Shown: positions 54,266 to 64,000, counted from the first letter of the stretch. The stretch: DNA of 64,000 nucleotides from Ancylobacter amanitiformis (GCF_030814815.1 NZ_JAUSVR010000005.1:124001-188000), one strand, 5' to 3'. Translations and numbers: made by a program. Notes: generated by a model not told the origin, from the letters alone.

Positions 54266-57121
54266 TCACTCCGCCGCGGCGGCGATGCGCCGGCTCTGGC
54301 GGGTGAAGGCGTCATAATCCTCCTGCCACTCGGACGGGCCGTTGGAGCGGGAGATCTGCACCGCCGTCACCTTGAACTCGGGGCAGTTGGTCGCCCAGTC
54401 CGAGAAGTCGGTGGTGACGACGTTGGCCTGCGTGCCCGGGTGATGGAAGGTGGTGTAGACCACGCCCGGCGCCACGCGGTCGGTGATCTCCGCGCGCAGC
54501 GTGGTGCCGCCGGCGCGGCTGTCGACCCGCACCCAGTCGCCGTCGCGCACGCCGCGCTGCTCGGCATCGTGCGGGTGGATCTCCAGCACGTCTTCCGGAT
54601 GCCAGGCCACGTTCGCCGTGCGGCGGGTCTGCGCGCCGACATTGTAATGGCTGAGGATACGCCCGGTGGTGAGCAGCAGCGGGAAGCGGGCGCCGGTGCG
54701 CTCGTCGGTCGGCACATATTCGGTGACGACGAACTTGCCCTTGCCGCGCGCGAACCCGTTGATGTGCATGATCGGCATGCCATCGGGATTGGCATCGTTG
54801 CACGGCCACTGCACCGAGCCCATCTCGTCCAGCTTCTTGAAGGAGACGCCGGCAAAGGTCGGGGTCAGCGCGGCGATCTCGTCCATGATCTGCGAGGGGT
54901 GGGTGTAGTTCCACCCCAGGCCCATCGCATTGGCGAGCAGCTGCGTGACTTCCCAGTCGCCATAGCCGTTCTTGGGCGCCATCACCTTGCGCACGAGCTG
55001 GATGCGGCGCTCGGCATTGGTGAAGGTGCCGTCCTTCTCGAGGAAGGTGCAGCCCGGCAGGAAGACATGGGCGTAGGCGGCGGTCTCGTTCAGGAACAGG
55101 TCCTGCACGATGACCAGTTCCATGGCCGCGAGGCCCGAGGCGACGTGATGCGTGTCCGGGTCGGACTGCAGGATGTCCTCGCCCTGGATGTAGATCGCCT
55201 TGAAGGTGCCGTCGACGGCGGCGTCCAGCATGTTGGGAATGCGCAGGCCCGGCTCGGGATCGAGCGGACGGCCCCACATGGCCTCGAAGGTGGCGCGGGT
55301 GGCGTCGTCGGAGATGTGGCGGTAGCCCGGCAGCTCATGGGGGAAGGAGCCCATGTCGCACGAGCCCTGCACGTTGTTCTGGCCGCGCAGCGGGTTCACG
55401 CCGACGCCGCGACGGCCGATATTGCCGGTCGCCATGGCGAGGTTGGCGATGGCCATCACGGTGGTGGAGCCCTGGCTGTGCTCGGTGACGCCGAGGCCGT
55501 AATAGATCGCCCCGTTGCCGCCAGTGGCATAGAGCCGGGCGGCGCCGCGGATCAGCTCGGCCGGCACGCCGGAAATCTTCTCGACCTCTTCGGGCGAGTG
55601 GCGCTTGTCGGCGACGAACTCGGCCCAATCCTGGAACTCGTCCCAGTCGCAGAACTGGCGGACATAGGCCTCGTTCACCAGCCCCTCGGTCACGACCACA
55701 TGGGCCAGCGAGGTGACGATGGCGACATTGGTGCCGGGCTGCAGCGGCAGGTGGAAATCCGCCTTGATATGGGCCGAGCGCACCAGATCGATGCGGCGCG
55801 GATCGACCACGATCAGCTTGGCGCCCTGGCGCAGCCGCTTCTTCATGCGCGAGCCGAACACCGGGTGGCCGTCGGTCGGGTTGGCGCCGATGATGAGGAC
55901 AACATCGGTATCCTCGATCGAATCGAAATCCTGCGTGCCGGCCGAGGTGCCGAAAGCCTGGTTCAGGCCATAGCCGGTCGGCGAGTGGCAGACGCGGGCG
56001 CAGGTGTCGACATTGTTGGTGCCGAAGCCGGCGCGGATGATCTTCTGGACGAGATAGGCTTCCTCATTGGTGCAGCGCGAGGAGGTGATGCCGCCGACCG
56101 ACTTGCGGCCATAGGCTTCCTGGATGCGCGCCAACTCGGACGCGGTGTGGCTGATCGCCTCTTCCCACGACACTTCCCGCCACGGGTCAGTGACCTTGGC
56201 GCGGATCATCGGCTTGGTGATGCGGTCCTGGTGCGTGGCATAGCCCCAGGCGAACCGGCCCTTGACGCAGGAATGGCCGCGATTGGCCTTGCCATCCTTC
56301 CACGGCACCATGCGCACCACTTCCTGGCCGCGCATTTCCGCCTTGAAGGTGCAGCCGACGCCGCAATAGGCGCAGGTCGTGACCACCGAATGCTCGGGCG
56401 TGCCGATCTCGATCAGCCGCTTCTCGGAGAGGGTGGCGGTCGGGCAGGCCTGCACGCAGGCGCCGCACGAGACGCATTCGGAGGTGAGGAAGGCTTCCGA
56501 CTGGCCCGCCGAGACGCGCGAGCCGAAGCCGCGGCCGGAAATGGTGAGCGCGAAGGTGCCCTGCACTTCCTCGCAGGCGCGCACGCAGCGATTGCAGACG
56601 ATGCACTTGGCGGGGTCATAGGTGAAGTACGGGTTCGACTCGTCCTTCGGCATGACCAGCTCGGAGGTCGGGGCGAAATGGTTCGCGCCTTCCATGCCGT
56701 AGCGCACTTCGCGCAGGCCGACCGCGCCGGCCATGTCCTGCAGCTCGCAGTCGCCATTGGCGGCGCAGGTGAGGCAGTCCAGCGGGTGGTCGGAGATATA
56801 CAGTTCCATCACACCCTTGCGCAGCTGCGCGAGGCGCGTCGTCTGGGTGTGCACCTTCATGCCGGGCATGACCGGCGTGGTGCAGGAGGCGGGCGTGCCG
56901 GCGCGGCCCTCGATTTCGACGAGGCAGAGACGGCAGGAGCCGAAGGCATCCAGCGAATCGGTGGCGCAGAGCTTGGGGATCTGCGTCCCCATCTCCATCG
57001 CCGCGCGCATGATGGAGGTACCTTCGGCGACCGAGATTTCCATCCCGTCAATGGTGAGCGTCACCATCTTGTCGGTCTTGGGAGCGGGCGTGCCGTAGTC
57101 GATCTCATGGACGAGAGACAT
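54266..57121 (-). CDS. fdsA: NAD-dependent formate dehydrogenase alpha subunit, molybdenum, Cys-type
   Basis: The catalytic subunit (951 aa) oxidises formate to CO2 at a bis-MGD molybdenum. From the N-terminus: [2Fe-2S] ligands Cys52, 63, 66, 80; a His-ligated cluster (His112, Cys116, 119, 125); two ferredoxin clusters (Cys173-183 and 216-226); a [4Fe-4S] at Cys250, 253, 257, 285; and the Mo ligand Cys378 with His379 in CARVCHSPTGYG. The residue is Cys, not selenocysteine. ATG 57121 has AAGGA 8 nt upstream. The fds operon allows growth-supporting NADH production from formate. Confidence 0.97.
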   Translation of the reverse strand: MSLVHEIDYGTPAPKTDKMVTLTIDGMEISVAEGTSIMRAAMEMGTQIPKLCATDSLDAFGSCRLCLVEIEGRAGTPASCTTPVMPGMKVHTQTTRLAQLRKGVMELYISDHPLDCLTCAANGDCELQDMAGAVGLREVRYGMEGANHFAPTSELVMPKDESNPYFTYDPAKCIVCNRCVRACEEVQGTFALTISGRGFGSRVSAGQSEAFLTSECVSCGACVQACPTATLSEKRLIEIGTPEHSVVTTCAYCGVGCTFKAEMRGQEVVRMVPWKDGKANRGHSCVKGRFAWGYATHQDRITKPMIRAKVTDPWREVSWEEAISHTASELARIQEAYGRKSVGGITSSRCTNEEAYLVQKIIRAGFGTNNVDTCARVCHSPTGYGLNQAFGTSAGTQDFDSIEDTDVVLIIGANPTDGHPVFGSRMKKRLRQGAKLIVVDPRRIDLVRSAHIKADFHLPLQPGTNVAIVTSLAHVVVTEGLVNEAYVRQFCDWDEFQDWAEFVADKRHSPEEVEKISGVPAELIRGAARLYATGGNGAIYYGLGVTEHSQGSTTVMAIANLAMATGNIGRRGVGVNPLRGQNNVQGSCDMGSFPHELPGYRHISDDATRATFEAMWGRPLDPEPGLRIPNMLDAAVDGTFKAIYIQGEDILQSDPDTHHVASGLAAMELVIVQDLFLNETAAYAHVFLPGCTFLEKDGTFTNAERRIQLVRKVMAPKNGYGDWEVTQLLANAMGLGWNYTHPSQIMDEIAALTPTFAGVSFKKLDEMGSVQWPCNDANPDGMPIMHINGFARGKGKFVVTEYVPTDERTGARFPLLLTTGRILSHYNVGAQTRRTANVAWHPEDVLEIHPHDAEQRGVRDGDWVRVDSRAGGTTLRAEITDRVAPGVVYTTFHHPGTQANVVTTDFSDWATNCPEFKVTAVQISRSNGPSEWQEDYDAFTRQSRRIAAAAE

Positions 57122-57135
57122 GGGTTGCGTCCTTC

Positions 57136-58706
<1,571 letters not shown>

Positions 58707-58710
<4 letters not shown>

Positions 58711-59180
58711 GACTGGGCCTCCGCGATCAGCGCGTCGAGACGACGCTCGGTGAGACGGGCGACGATGCGGCCGTCCAGCATGGCGGAGGGCGCCGTGGCG
58801 CACAGGCCGAGGCAATAGATCGGCTCGACGGTGACGCGGCCATCCGCCGTGGTCTCGCCCAGCTTGCAGCCGAGCCGGTGCTCGGCATGGTCGGCCAGCG
58901 CATCGCCGCCGGCGGCCTGGCAGGCCTCGGCCCGGCAGAGCTTCAGCACATGCCGGCCCGCCGGCTCATGGCGGAAATCATGATAGAAGGTAACGACGCC
59001 ATGCACTTCGGCGCGGGAAATGTTCAGCAGCTCGGCGAGCATCGGCACGATGGCGTCGGGCACGTGGCCGAACGTCTCCTGCACCGCGTGGAGCATGGGC
59101 ATCAGCGGCCCCTCGAGGTGCGAGAATTCCTCGATCACCGCGCGGGCGCGCTCCTCGCTCCAGGGTTCGTAATGCGGCAT
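58707..59180 (-). CDS. fdsG: Formate dehydrogenase gamma subunit, [2Fe-2S] (NuoE-like)
   Basis: The 157-aa first gene of the operon. [2Fe-2S] ligands are Cys82, Cys87, Cys123 and Cys127 in LCRAEACQA and IYCLGLCATAPSAML; PLMPMLHAVQETFGHVPD is the family N-region. It completes the diaphorase module with FdsB. The 85 bp upstream hold a candidate operator for the operon. Confidence 0.95.
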
Positions 59181-59264
59181 CTTCTCCCGGGCCTTCTTTT
59201 AAAGTTTTCCAAACGAACCATCGCGCGCGGCGAAACCGAAATCAATCCGGGCGTTCCGTGCCTT

Positions 59265-59281
59265 GATAGAATTTTTCTATC
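59265..59281. promoter_or_regulatory. Candidate LysR-type operator of the fds operon
   Basis: GATAGAA-TTT-TTCTATC is a perfect 17-bp dyad containing the T-N11-A spacing of LysR-type sites; outer CCTTGA/TCAAGG arms extend it asymmetrically. It lies 85 bp before fdsG and 134 bp before the divergent yifB. FdsR, a LysR-type regulator, controls fds in other proteobacteria, but no regulator gene is in the window. Confidence 0.6.
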
Positions 59282-59414
59282 GTCAAGGTGCGGCCACGTC
59301 GCAGCTGTGGATGGCGGCGTCGATTTTGTTCCTCAAATGTTCTTGACGGCATCCGGTAAGCCGCTACGCTGACCTCGCGGAGGCGGGATTTCCGGCGAGC
59401 GGTGGGGGCGCGGC

Positions 59415-60947
59415 ATGGTCCAGCGCGTGGCGACGGTGGCATTCGAAGGCGTCGAGGCACGGGCCGTCGACGTGCAGGTGCAGGTCAGCCCGGGCCTGCC
59501 GGCCTTCAATCTGGTCGGGCTGGCCGACAAGGCCGTCACCGAGGCGAAGGAGCGGGTGCGCGCGGCGCTCATCGCCTCCGGCCTCGCCCTGCCGGCCAAG
59601 CGCATCACCGTGAATCTCGCCCCGGCGGACCTGCCCAAGGAGGGCAGCCATTACGACCTTCCCATCGCGCTCGGGCTGATGGCGGCGATCGGCGCCTTCC
59701 CGCCCGAGGCGCTGGACGGCTTCACCGTGGTGGGCGAACTGGCGCTCGACGGGCGCATCGCCCCCGTGGCCGGCGTGCTGCCGGCGGCGATCGGCGCCAA
59801 TGCGCGCGGCCATGGCCTCATCTGCCCGGCCGCCTGCGGGCCGGAGGCCGCCTGGGCGAGCCCGGACCTCGCGGTGCTGGCGCCGCAATCGCTCATCCAG
59901 CTGGTGAATCATTTCGCCGGGCGCCAGAACCTTGCCCGCCCCGAACCCCGGCTCGACGGCGGGGCGGCGGCATTGCCGGACCTCTCCGACGTGAAGGGCC
60001 AGGAGACCGGCAAGCGGGCGCTGGAAATCGCCGCCGCCGGCCGCCACAATCTCCTGCTCAGCGGCCCGCCGGGCTCGGGCAAGTCGATGCTGGCGCAGCG
60101 CCTGCCCTCCATCCTGCCTCCGCTCGCCCCGGCCGAACTGCTCGAAGTGTCGATGATCGCCTCGGTGGCCGGCACGCTGCAGGGCGGCGCGCTGACCAAC
60201 CGGCGCCCGTTCCGCGCGCCCCATCATTCGGCCAGCATGGCGGCGATGGTGGGCGGGGGCATGCGGGCGCGGCCGGGCGAGGTCTCGCTCGCCCATAATG
60301 GCGTGCTGTTTCTCGACGAATTGCCGGAATTCGCCCCGGCCGTGCTGGATTCGCTGCGCCAGCCGCTGGAGACCGGCGAGGCGGTGATCGCCCGCGCCAA
60401 TCATCGCATCGCCTATCCCGCCCGCTTCCAGCTGGTGGCCGCCATGAACCCCTGCCGCTGCGGGCGGGCCGGCGAGCCCGGCTATACCTGCCGCCGTGGC
60501 CCGCGCTGCGCCGGCGACTATCAGGCGCGGCTGTCCGGCCCCTTCCTCGACCGCATCGACCTCAATCTCGACGTGCCGGCGGTCTCCGCCATCGACCTGG
60601 TGCGCCCCGGCCCGGCCGAGGCGAGCGCGGTGGTCGCCGCCCGCGTCGCCGAGGCGCGGCACGCCCAGCGCGAGCGCTTCCTGGCGCTGGGCCGGCCGGA
60701 CCTGTTCACCAATGCCGAGGCGAGCGGGCCCATCCTGGAAGAGATCGCCGCGCCCGACGCGAGCGGCGCGGCGCTGCTGGCCGATGCCGCCCGGCTGATG
60801 CGGCTGTCCGCCCGCGGCTATCACCGGGTGCTGCGGGTGGCGCGCACGCTGGCCGACCTCGCCGGCGCGGAAAATGTGGGCCGCGCCCACCTCGCCGAAG
60901 CGTTGGCCTATCGCGCCAGCGCCGACCGCACCACCGCCGCGGCCTGA
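59415..60947 (+). CDS. YifB/ComM family Mg-chelatase-like AAA+ ATPase
   Basis: The 510-aa product has an N-terminal Lon-like domain (VEARAVDVQVQVSPGLPAFNLVGL), then an AAA+ module with Walker A GPPGSGKS (near 218), Walker B GVLFLDELPEF, and CRCGRAGEPGYTC with zinc-type cysteines, and a C-terminal helical lid (SARGYHRVLRVARTLADL). ComM is a branch-migration helicase in natural transformation; that role is inferred from the family. It diverges from fdsG. Confidence 0.93.
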   Translation: MVQRVATVAFEGVEARAVDVQVQVSPGLPAFNLVGLADKAVTEAKERVRAALIASGLALPAKRITVNLAPADLPKEGSHYDLPIALGLMAAIGAFPPEALDGFTVVGELALDGRIAPVAGVLPAAIGANARGHGLICPAACGPEAAWASPDLAVLAPQSLIQLVNHFAGRQNLARPEPRLDGGAAALPDLSDVKGQETGKRALEIAAAGRHNLLLSGPPGSGKSMLAQRLPSILPPLAPAELLEVSMIASVAGTLQGGALTNRRPFRAPHHSASMAAMVGGGMRARPGEVSLAHNGVLFLDELPEFAPAVLDSLRQPLETGEAVIARANHRIAYPARFQLVAAMNPCRCGRAGEPGYTCRRGPRCAGDYQARLSGPFLDRIDLNLDVPAVSAIDLVRPGPAEASAVVAARVAEARHAQRERFLALGRPDLFTNAEASGPILEEIAAPDASGAALLADAARLMRLSARGYHRVLRVARTLADLAGAENVGRAHLAEALAYRASADRTTAAA

Positions 60948-61281
60948 GAAAGCCGGGGCACGGCGCCGTCGAAGCCGGCTGAAGTCAACCGTGCGTGGGG
61001 TTCGGCAGCCGCATCCCGCACCCCCGCGCGAGCCCGCTCGCTTTCCGAAGCTGCGGAGGCCTATGCCAGCCTGGCCGCATCCCGCACCCCCGCGCGAGCC
61101 CGCTCGTGCGCCGAGAAGGCCGGAATGCGGCCGCCCCGGCGGGTGTTCGCCCGCGCGAGGCCCGGATGATGAGCGGGTCGCGCGGAAGAAACCGCCGTCA
61201 CGACCTGTCACATGCGCGTCCTACAGATGTGATTCCAATCAGATGGCGCTATAAGTGCAATTCGAGGCTGGGGACCTTGCC
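60948..61281. other. Intergenic region between yifB and olsB
   Basis: The 334 bp have no supported gene. The notable content is the 32-bp direct repeat described separately. The last 60 bp are AT-richer and should hold the olsB promoter. Confidence 0.5.
61009..61106. repeat. Two identical 32-bp direct repeats
   Basis: The sequence starting CCGCATCCCGCACCCCCGCG and ending GAGCCCGCTCG is at 61009-61040 and again at 61075-61106, with 34 bp between. The two copies show no difference, implying recent duplication or gene conversion. Confidence 0.95.
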
Positions 61282-62340
61282 ATGACCGATGTGGTTGGCG
61301 ACGCAAATGTCGAGGCGGGTTCAGCGGGCGCTCACCCGGCGCTGCGGGCGCTGTTCAAGCCCCCCTTTCTCTCCCCCGCGCTGCTGAAATCGCTCACGCC
61401 CGGCTATCGGCCGGCCGGCGCCCCGCCGCTGCCCTTCATGCCGTCGGCTTTCGCGCCCTCCCGTTTCATGCCGGCGCTGCGCTCCTATTCCGGCCTGCGC
61501 CATCGCGAGAGCCGCGCCAATCCGGGCCCGGCGAGCCTGGGACGCATCGGCGCGCTGGAGGTTCGGCTGGCCACCACCGCGGCCGACGTGCGGCGCGCCC
61601 AGCGGCTGCGCTACGAGGTGTTCTACGAGGAGATGTCAGCCATCCCGGCGGCGACGGTGCGCCTCGCCCGCCGGGATTTCGACGCGTTTGATGCGTTTTG
61701 CGATCATCTTCTGGTGCTCGACCACGATAATTGCCGCATGGTGCGCGGGCGCCGGGTGCCGAAAGTGGTCGGCACCTACCGGCTGCTGCGGCAGGAAATC
61801 GCCGCGCGCCATGGCGGGTTCTACACCGCCGGCGAGTTCGACATCGCCCCGCTGCTCGCCCGCCATCCGCACCGCCGCTTCCTGGAACTCGGCCGCTCCT
61901 GCGTGCTCTCGCCCTATCGCACCAAGCGCACGGTCGAACTGCTCTGGCATGGCATCTGGGCCTATGTCCGCCGCCACGGCATCGATGTGATGTTCGGCTG
62001 CGCCAGCCTGGAGGGTTCCGATCCGCGCGCGCTCGCCCGGCCGCTCGCCTTCCTGCACCATTTCGCTCCCACCGAGGCCGAGTGGCTGGCGGACGCGCTG
62101 CCGCGCCACGCCGCCGCGATGGACCGGCTGCCGCGCGAGGGGATGGACGCCAAGGCGGCGCTGAACGAATTGCCGCCGCTCATCAAGGGCTATCTGCGGC
62201 TCGGCGCCATGATCGGCCGCACGGCGGTGGTCGACCATCAGTTCGGCACGACGGACGTGCTGATCGTGCTGCCCATCGAGCGAATCAACCCGCGATATAT
62301 CGACCATTTCGGCGTCAATGCCGAGCGCCACGCCGCCTGA
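61282..62340 (+). CDS. olsB: L-ornithine N-alpha-acyltransferase (ornithine lipid synthesis)
   Basis: OlsB transfers a 3-hydroxyacyl group from ACP to ornithine, giving lyso-ornithine lipid, the first step in phosphate-free membrane lipid synthesis. The 352-aa product has the hemolysin-like GNAT fold: LEVRLATTAADVRRAQRLRYEVFYEEM, VVGTYRLLRQEIAARHGGFYTAGEFD, LELGRSCVLSPYRTKRTVELLWHGI and LIKGYLRLGAMIG. The N-terminus is longer than usual and Pro-rich. ATG 61282 has GGGGA 8 nt upstream. olsA is not adjacent. Confidence 0.9.
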   Translation: MTDVVGDANVEAGSAGAHPALRALFKPPFLSPALLKSLTPGYRPAGAPPLPFMPSAFAPSRFMPALRSYSGLRHRESRANPGPASLGRIGALEVRLATTAADVRRAQRLRYEVFYEEMSAIPAATVRLARRDFDAFDAFCDHLLVLDHDNCRMVRGRRVPKVVGTYRLLRQEIAARHGGFYTAGEFDIAPLLARHPHRRFLELGRSCVLSPYRTKRTVELLWHGIWAYVRRHGIDVMFGCASLEGSDPRALARPLAFLHHFAPTEAEWLADALPRHAAAMDRLPREGMDAKAALNELPPLIKGYLRLGAMIGRTAVVDHQFGTTDVLIVLPIERINPRYIDHFGVNAERHAA

Positions 62341-62753
62341 GGCGCGGCGTCGAGACGCTTCGTAGCGAGAGCCGGGCATCGCGGATCCGGGATCAAGCCC
62401 GCGCGTGCGGGACACCGAGGCCAGCGGTCTTGAGGCTGGCGGTCTTGAGGCCGGCGGTCTTGAGGCTGGCAGTCTTCCCGTGCCTGCGCGCGGTCGCGTG
62501 CCGGCTCGGCGCGTCCCGATCGGCGACGTGACCCACGATGTGGCCCACGACATGGCCGACGTCGTGGAACCAGGGCGCCTCTCCTTGCATCCGCGCGCTG
62601 GACAGGCGGGGCGCATCGGCGCCGAATATCTGCGGCAGCCGAGCGACGGTGGCGGGAGTCTCGATGAGGCGCCGGGCGGGGCACGCGGGGTACCGAAACG
62701 CGGCCCGCACCCGCACGACTCCATCGCGCGCGGCATTTTCGCCAGCCCGCCCT
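62341..62753. other. Intergenic region between olsB and the hsp20 promoter
   Basis: About 410 bp without a supported gene, though GC-rich frames stay open on both strands. It contains three tandem 15-bp GGTCTTGAGGCTGGC units (62426-62470) with a partial fourth. Confidence 0.5.
62426..62470. repeat. Three tandem 15-bp GGTCTTGAGGCTGGC units
   Basis: The middle unit differs by one base. The length is a multiple of three, so it could be coding on either strand, but no ORF here has other support. Confidence 0.9.
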
Positions 62754-62762
62754 CTTGCCGGC

Positions 62763-62791
62763 CTTGCGCACCTTGGCCGGCCCGCCCATAT
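62763..62791 (+). promoter_or_regulatory. Heat-shock (RpoH) type promoter of hsp20
   Basis: CTTGCGC (62763-62769) and CCCATAT (62785-62791) resemble the -35 and -10 boxes of sigma-32 promoters with a 15-nt gap. A transcript starting near 62798 would have a leader of about 62 nt containing the two hairpins described next. Confidence 0.6.
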
Positions 62792-62801
62792 CTGTCGCAA
62801 C

Positions 62802-62862
62802 GGGATGCCCTTGCGGGGTCCCACAACACAAAGTCGCTTCAGACAAGGACTTTGGGAGCATG
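62802..62862 (+). ncRNA. ROSE-like RNA thermometer in the hsp20 leader
   Basis: Hairpin 1: GGGA (62802-62805) with TCCC (62819-62822) and CCC with GGG inside, loop TTGC. Hairpin 2: AAAGTC + CTT (62830-62839, Gly36-position G bulged) pairs with AAG + GACTTT (62845-62853). The 3' arm contains the ribosome-binding AAGGA. TCGCT opposite AGGA with one bulged G is the diagnostic feature of ROSE thermometers (UYGCU motif), which melt on heat shock and free the start site 10 nt downstream. Confidence 0.75.
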
Positions 62863-63282
62863 TCGCGTATTCCCTCGCTGTCGAGCCCCTTCCTGCTCGG
62901 CTTTGATGAGGTCGAGCGGGCGCTCGATCGCGTCATCAAGGGCTCGGACGGCTATCCGCCCTATAATGTGGAGCGGGTGGCGCAGCCGGGCCTGCCGGAG
63001 CGGCTCCGGATCACGCTGGCGGTCGCCGGGTTCACCCGCGACCAGCTGGAGGTGACTCTGGAGGAGAAGGAGCTCGTCATTCGCGGCCGCCAGGCCGACG
63101 AGCCCGAGCGGGTCTATCTTCACCGTGGCATCGCCGCCCGTCAGTTCCAGCGCACCTTCGTGCTGGCCGACGGCATGCGGGTTCTGGGTGCCGAAATGAA
63201 GAACGGACTTTTATCGGTTGACCTCGTCCGCCCGGAACCTGAACGTGTCGTCCGGCGTATCTCCATTGCGACGGACGAGTGA
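62860..63282 (+). CDS. Small heat shock protein, Hsp20 (IbpA/HspH-like)
   Basis: An ATP-independent holdase that binds unfolding proteins. The 140-aa protein has a short N-terminal arm (SSPFLLGFDEVERALDRV), an alpha-crystallin domain (about 35-125) with NVERVAQPGLPERLRITLAVAGFTRDQLEVTLE, GIAARQFQRTFVLADGM and NGLLSVDLVRP, and a short tail. ATG 62860 is the only start fitting the family. It is followed by DUF1150, as is usual in Hyphomicrobiales. Confidence 0.95.
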   Translation: MSRIPSLSSPFLLGFDEVERALDRVIKGSDGYPPYNVERVAQPGLPERLRITLAVAGFTRDQLEVTLEEKELVIRGRQADEPERVYLHRGIAARQFQRTFVLADGMRVLGAEMKNGLLSVDLVRPEPERVVRRISIATDE

Positions 63283-63327
63283 GGGCTTTCCCAAGCCGGT
63301 CTCGACAGCTCGAACAGGAGTCGGACC

Positions 63328-63612
63328 ATGACCAATGATTTCCAGCTCAACGCGGCGTCGGCCAGTGAGGCACTGGCCGGTGGCCTCTCGCCGGAAGCCT
63401 TCGCCAATCTCGGCGGTGGCCAGATCGCCTATGTGAAGCCGATCACCTCGGAGGAGGCGTCGTCGCTCTTTCCGCAGGCGCGGCTGGCGCCCGGGCTGCA
63501 GCTCTACACGCTGCACGCGGCCGACGGCACGCCGATGATGCTGACCGACAGCCGCGAGGCCGCCATTGCCAGCGCGGCGCAGAACGAATTGATGACCGTC
63601 AGCCTTCACTGA
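63328..63612 (+). CDS. DUF1150 family protein
   Basis: The 94-aa protein has the family core GGGQIAYVKPITSEEASSLFP and LYTLHAADGTPMMLTDSREAAIASAAQNELMTVSLH. It lies 45 bp after hsp20 and probably shares its heat-induced transcript. Function is unknown; the tight pairing suggests a role in protein quality control. Confidence 0.92.
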   Translation: MTNDFQLNAASASEALAGGLSPEAFANLGGGQIAYVKPITSEEASSLFPQARLAPGLQLYTLHAADGTPMMLTDSREAAIASAAQNELMTVSLH

Positions 63613-63673
63613 GCGACCGGCGCGGCGGCTCGTCAGGGCTTTCCTCGCGGGCCACGCCACCGCCCAGAACCGG

Positions 63674-63711
63674 AAAAACCCGTTCGGCCCCCCCGGGCCG
63701 GACGGGTTTTT
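63674..63711 (+). terminator. Intrinsic terminator after hsp20-DUF1150
   Basis: AAAAACCCGT (63674-63683) and ACGGGTTTTT (63702-63711) enclose a GC-rich inner stem with a C-rich loop. The symmetric A/T runs make it bidirectional, so it may also serve the convergent gshB. Confidence 0.9.
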
Positions 63712-63788
63712 GTTGGCACGGCCGGGGGCATCATCCGTTCCGTATCCGGAACGACCCGCCCCGCCGGCATCCCCCGCGCGCGGCCTCC

Positions 63789-64000
63789 TCAGCCGCGGCG
63801 CTTGGCTTCGATCGCGTCCCACACGAGGGCGGCGATGTCCGGCCCGCCGAGCCGGCGCACGGCGCGGATGCCGGTGGGGGCGGTCACGTTGATCTCGGTG
63901 AGATAGCCGCCGATCACGTCGATGCCGGTCAGCAGCAGGCCCTTGGCGCGCAGCGAGGGGCCGAGCCGCTCGCAGATCTCGCGCTCGCGAGGGGTGAGGT
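63789..64000 (-). CDS. gshB: Glutathione synthetase, C-terminal part
   Basis: Seventy C-terminal codons are visible; the rest lies beyond the right edge. [20 protein letters not shown] and the following PTGIRAV are the ATP-grasp metal-binding end of GshB, which joins gamma-glutamylcysteine and glycine. The stop is TGA at 63789-63791. It converges with DUF1150. Confidence 0.93.
   Translation of the reverse strand, partial: LTPREREICERLGPSLRAKGLLLTGIDVIGGYLTEINVTAPTGIRAVRRLGGPDIAALVWDAIEAKRRG

Noticed and set aside
54266-57121. Selenocysteine codon in the formate dehydrogenase
   Set aside because: The active-site residue is Cys378 in RVCHS; there is no in-frame TGA.
62393-62824. 143-codon minus-strand ORF with repeated TAS/LKTAG residues between olsB and hsp20
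   Set aside because: It is generated by the 15-bp tandem repeats, has no ribosome-binding site and overlaps the hsp20 promoter.

Overview
The window is GC-rich alphaproteobacterial chromosome, most likely order Hyphomicrobiales and closest in flavour to Xanthobacteraceae (Ancylobacter, Starkeya or Xanthobacter-like). This rests on the gene content: homospermidine synthase, ornithine lipid acyltransferase OlsB, a class II (CP4-like) AroA, the FYDLN protein TIGR02300, Hsp20 followed by DUF1150, a complete fdsGBA-fdhD-fdsD formate dehydrogenase operon, and the dispersed palindromes typical of this order. No species can be named from sequence alone.

Layout. 0-10 kb: a truncated MacA/HlyD adaptor, an S49 peptidase with a methyltransferase and a DUF2007 gene, ispB, tadA, rluB with a very long repetitive tail, rsmD, an alpha/beta hydrolase and infC. 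9.5-15 kb (minus strand): folC-accD and trpF-trpB-trpA. 15-19.3 kb: a sulfate uptake operon (binding protein, CysT, CysW) without its ATPase, and an ornithine cyclodeaminase homologue. 19.3-21.2 kb: lapA-type gene, ihfB, sppA. 21.3-25.5 kb: a phosphonate-type cassette (hexapeptide transferase, 2H phosphoesterase-like DUF1045, phnM) and a gamma-glutamyltransferase-family gene. 26-36 kb: polyamine genes (ornithine decarboxylase, GNAT, homospermidine synthase) mixed with PHA depolymerase, two GST-like genes, hemH, a maltose-type acetyltransferase and a UPF0114 protein. 36-45.6 kb: rpsA, a c-di-GMP phosphodiesterase, cobF, a carboxymuconolactone decarboxylase-like gene, cmk-aroA, TIGR02300 and tRNA-Ala(GGC). 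45.9-53 kb: a PPC-domain gene, small genes, gndA-zwf-HAD and a Kef-type antiporter. 53-59.2 kb: the NAD-dependent formate dehydrogenase operon. 59.4-64 kb: YifB/ComM ATPase, OlsB, Hsp20-DUF1150 and the 3' end of gshB.

How it fits together. Minus-strand housekeeping genes (aroA, cmk, rpsA, sppA, ihfB, lapA, trpFBA, accD, folC) keep one direction and an order I recall as conserved in the group, but are separated by blocks of accessory genes. The best regulatory signals are: a ROSE-like RNA thermometer hiding the hsp20 ribosome-binding site behind a heat-shock-type promoter; an ATT start for infC; a perfect dyad with LysR-type spacing upstream of the formate dehydrogenase operon; an AT-rich dyad before the sulfate operon plus an intra-operon terminator; and a strongly initiated 30-codon ORF just before the EAL gene, in the same frame.
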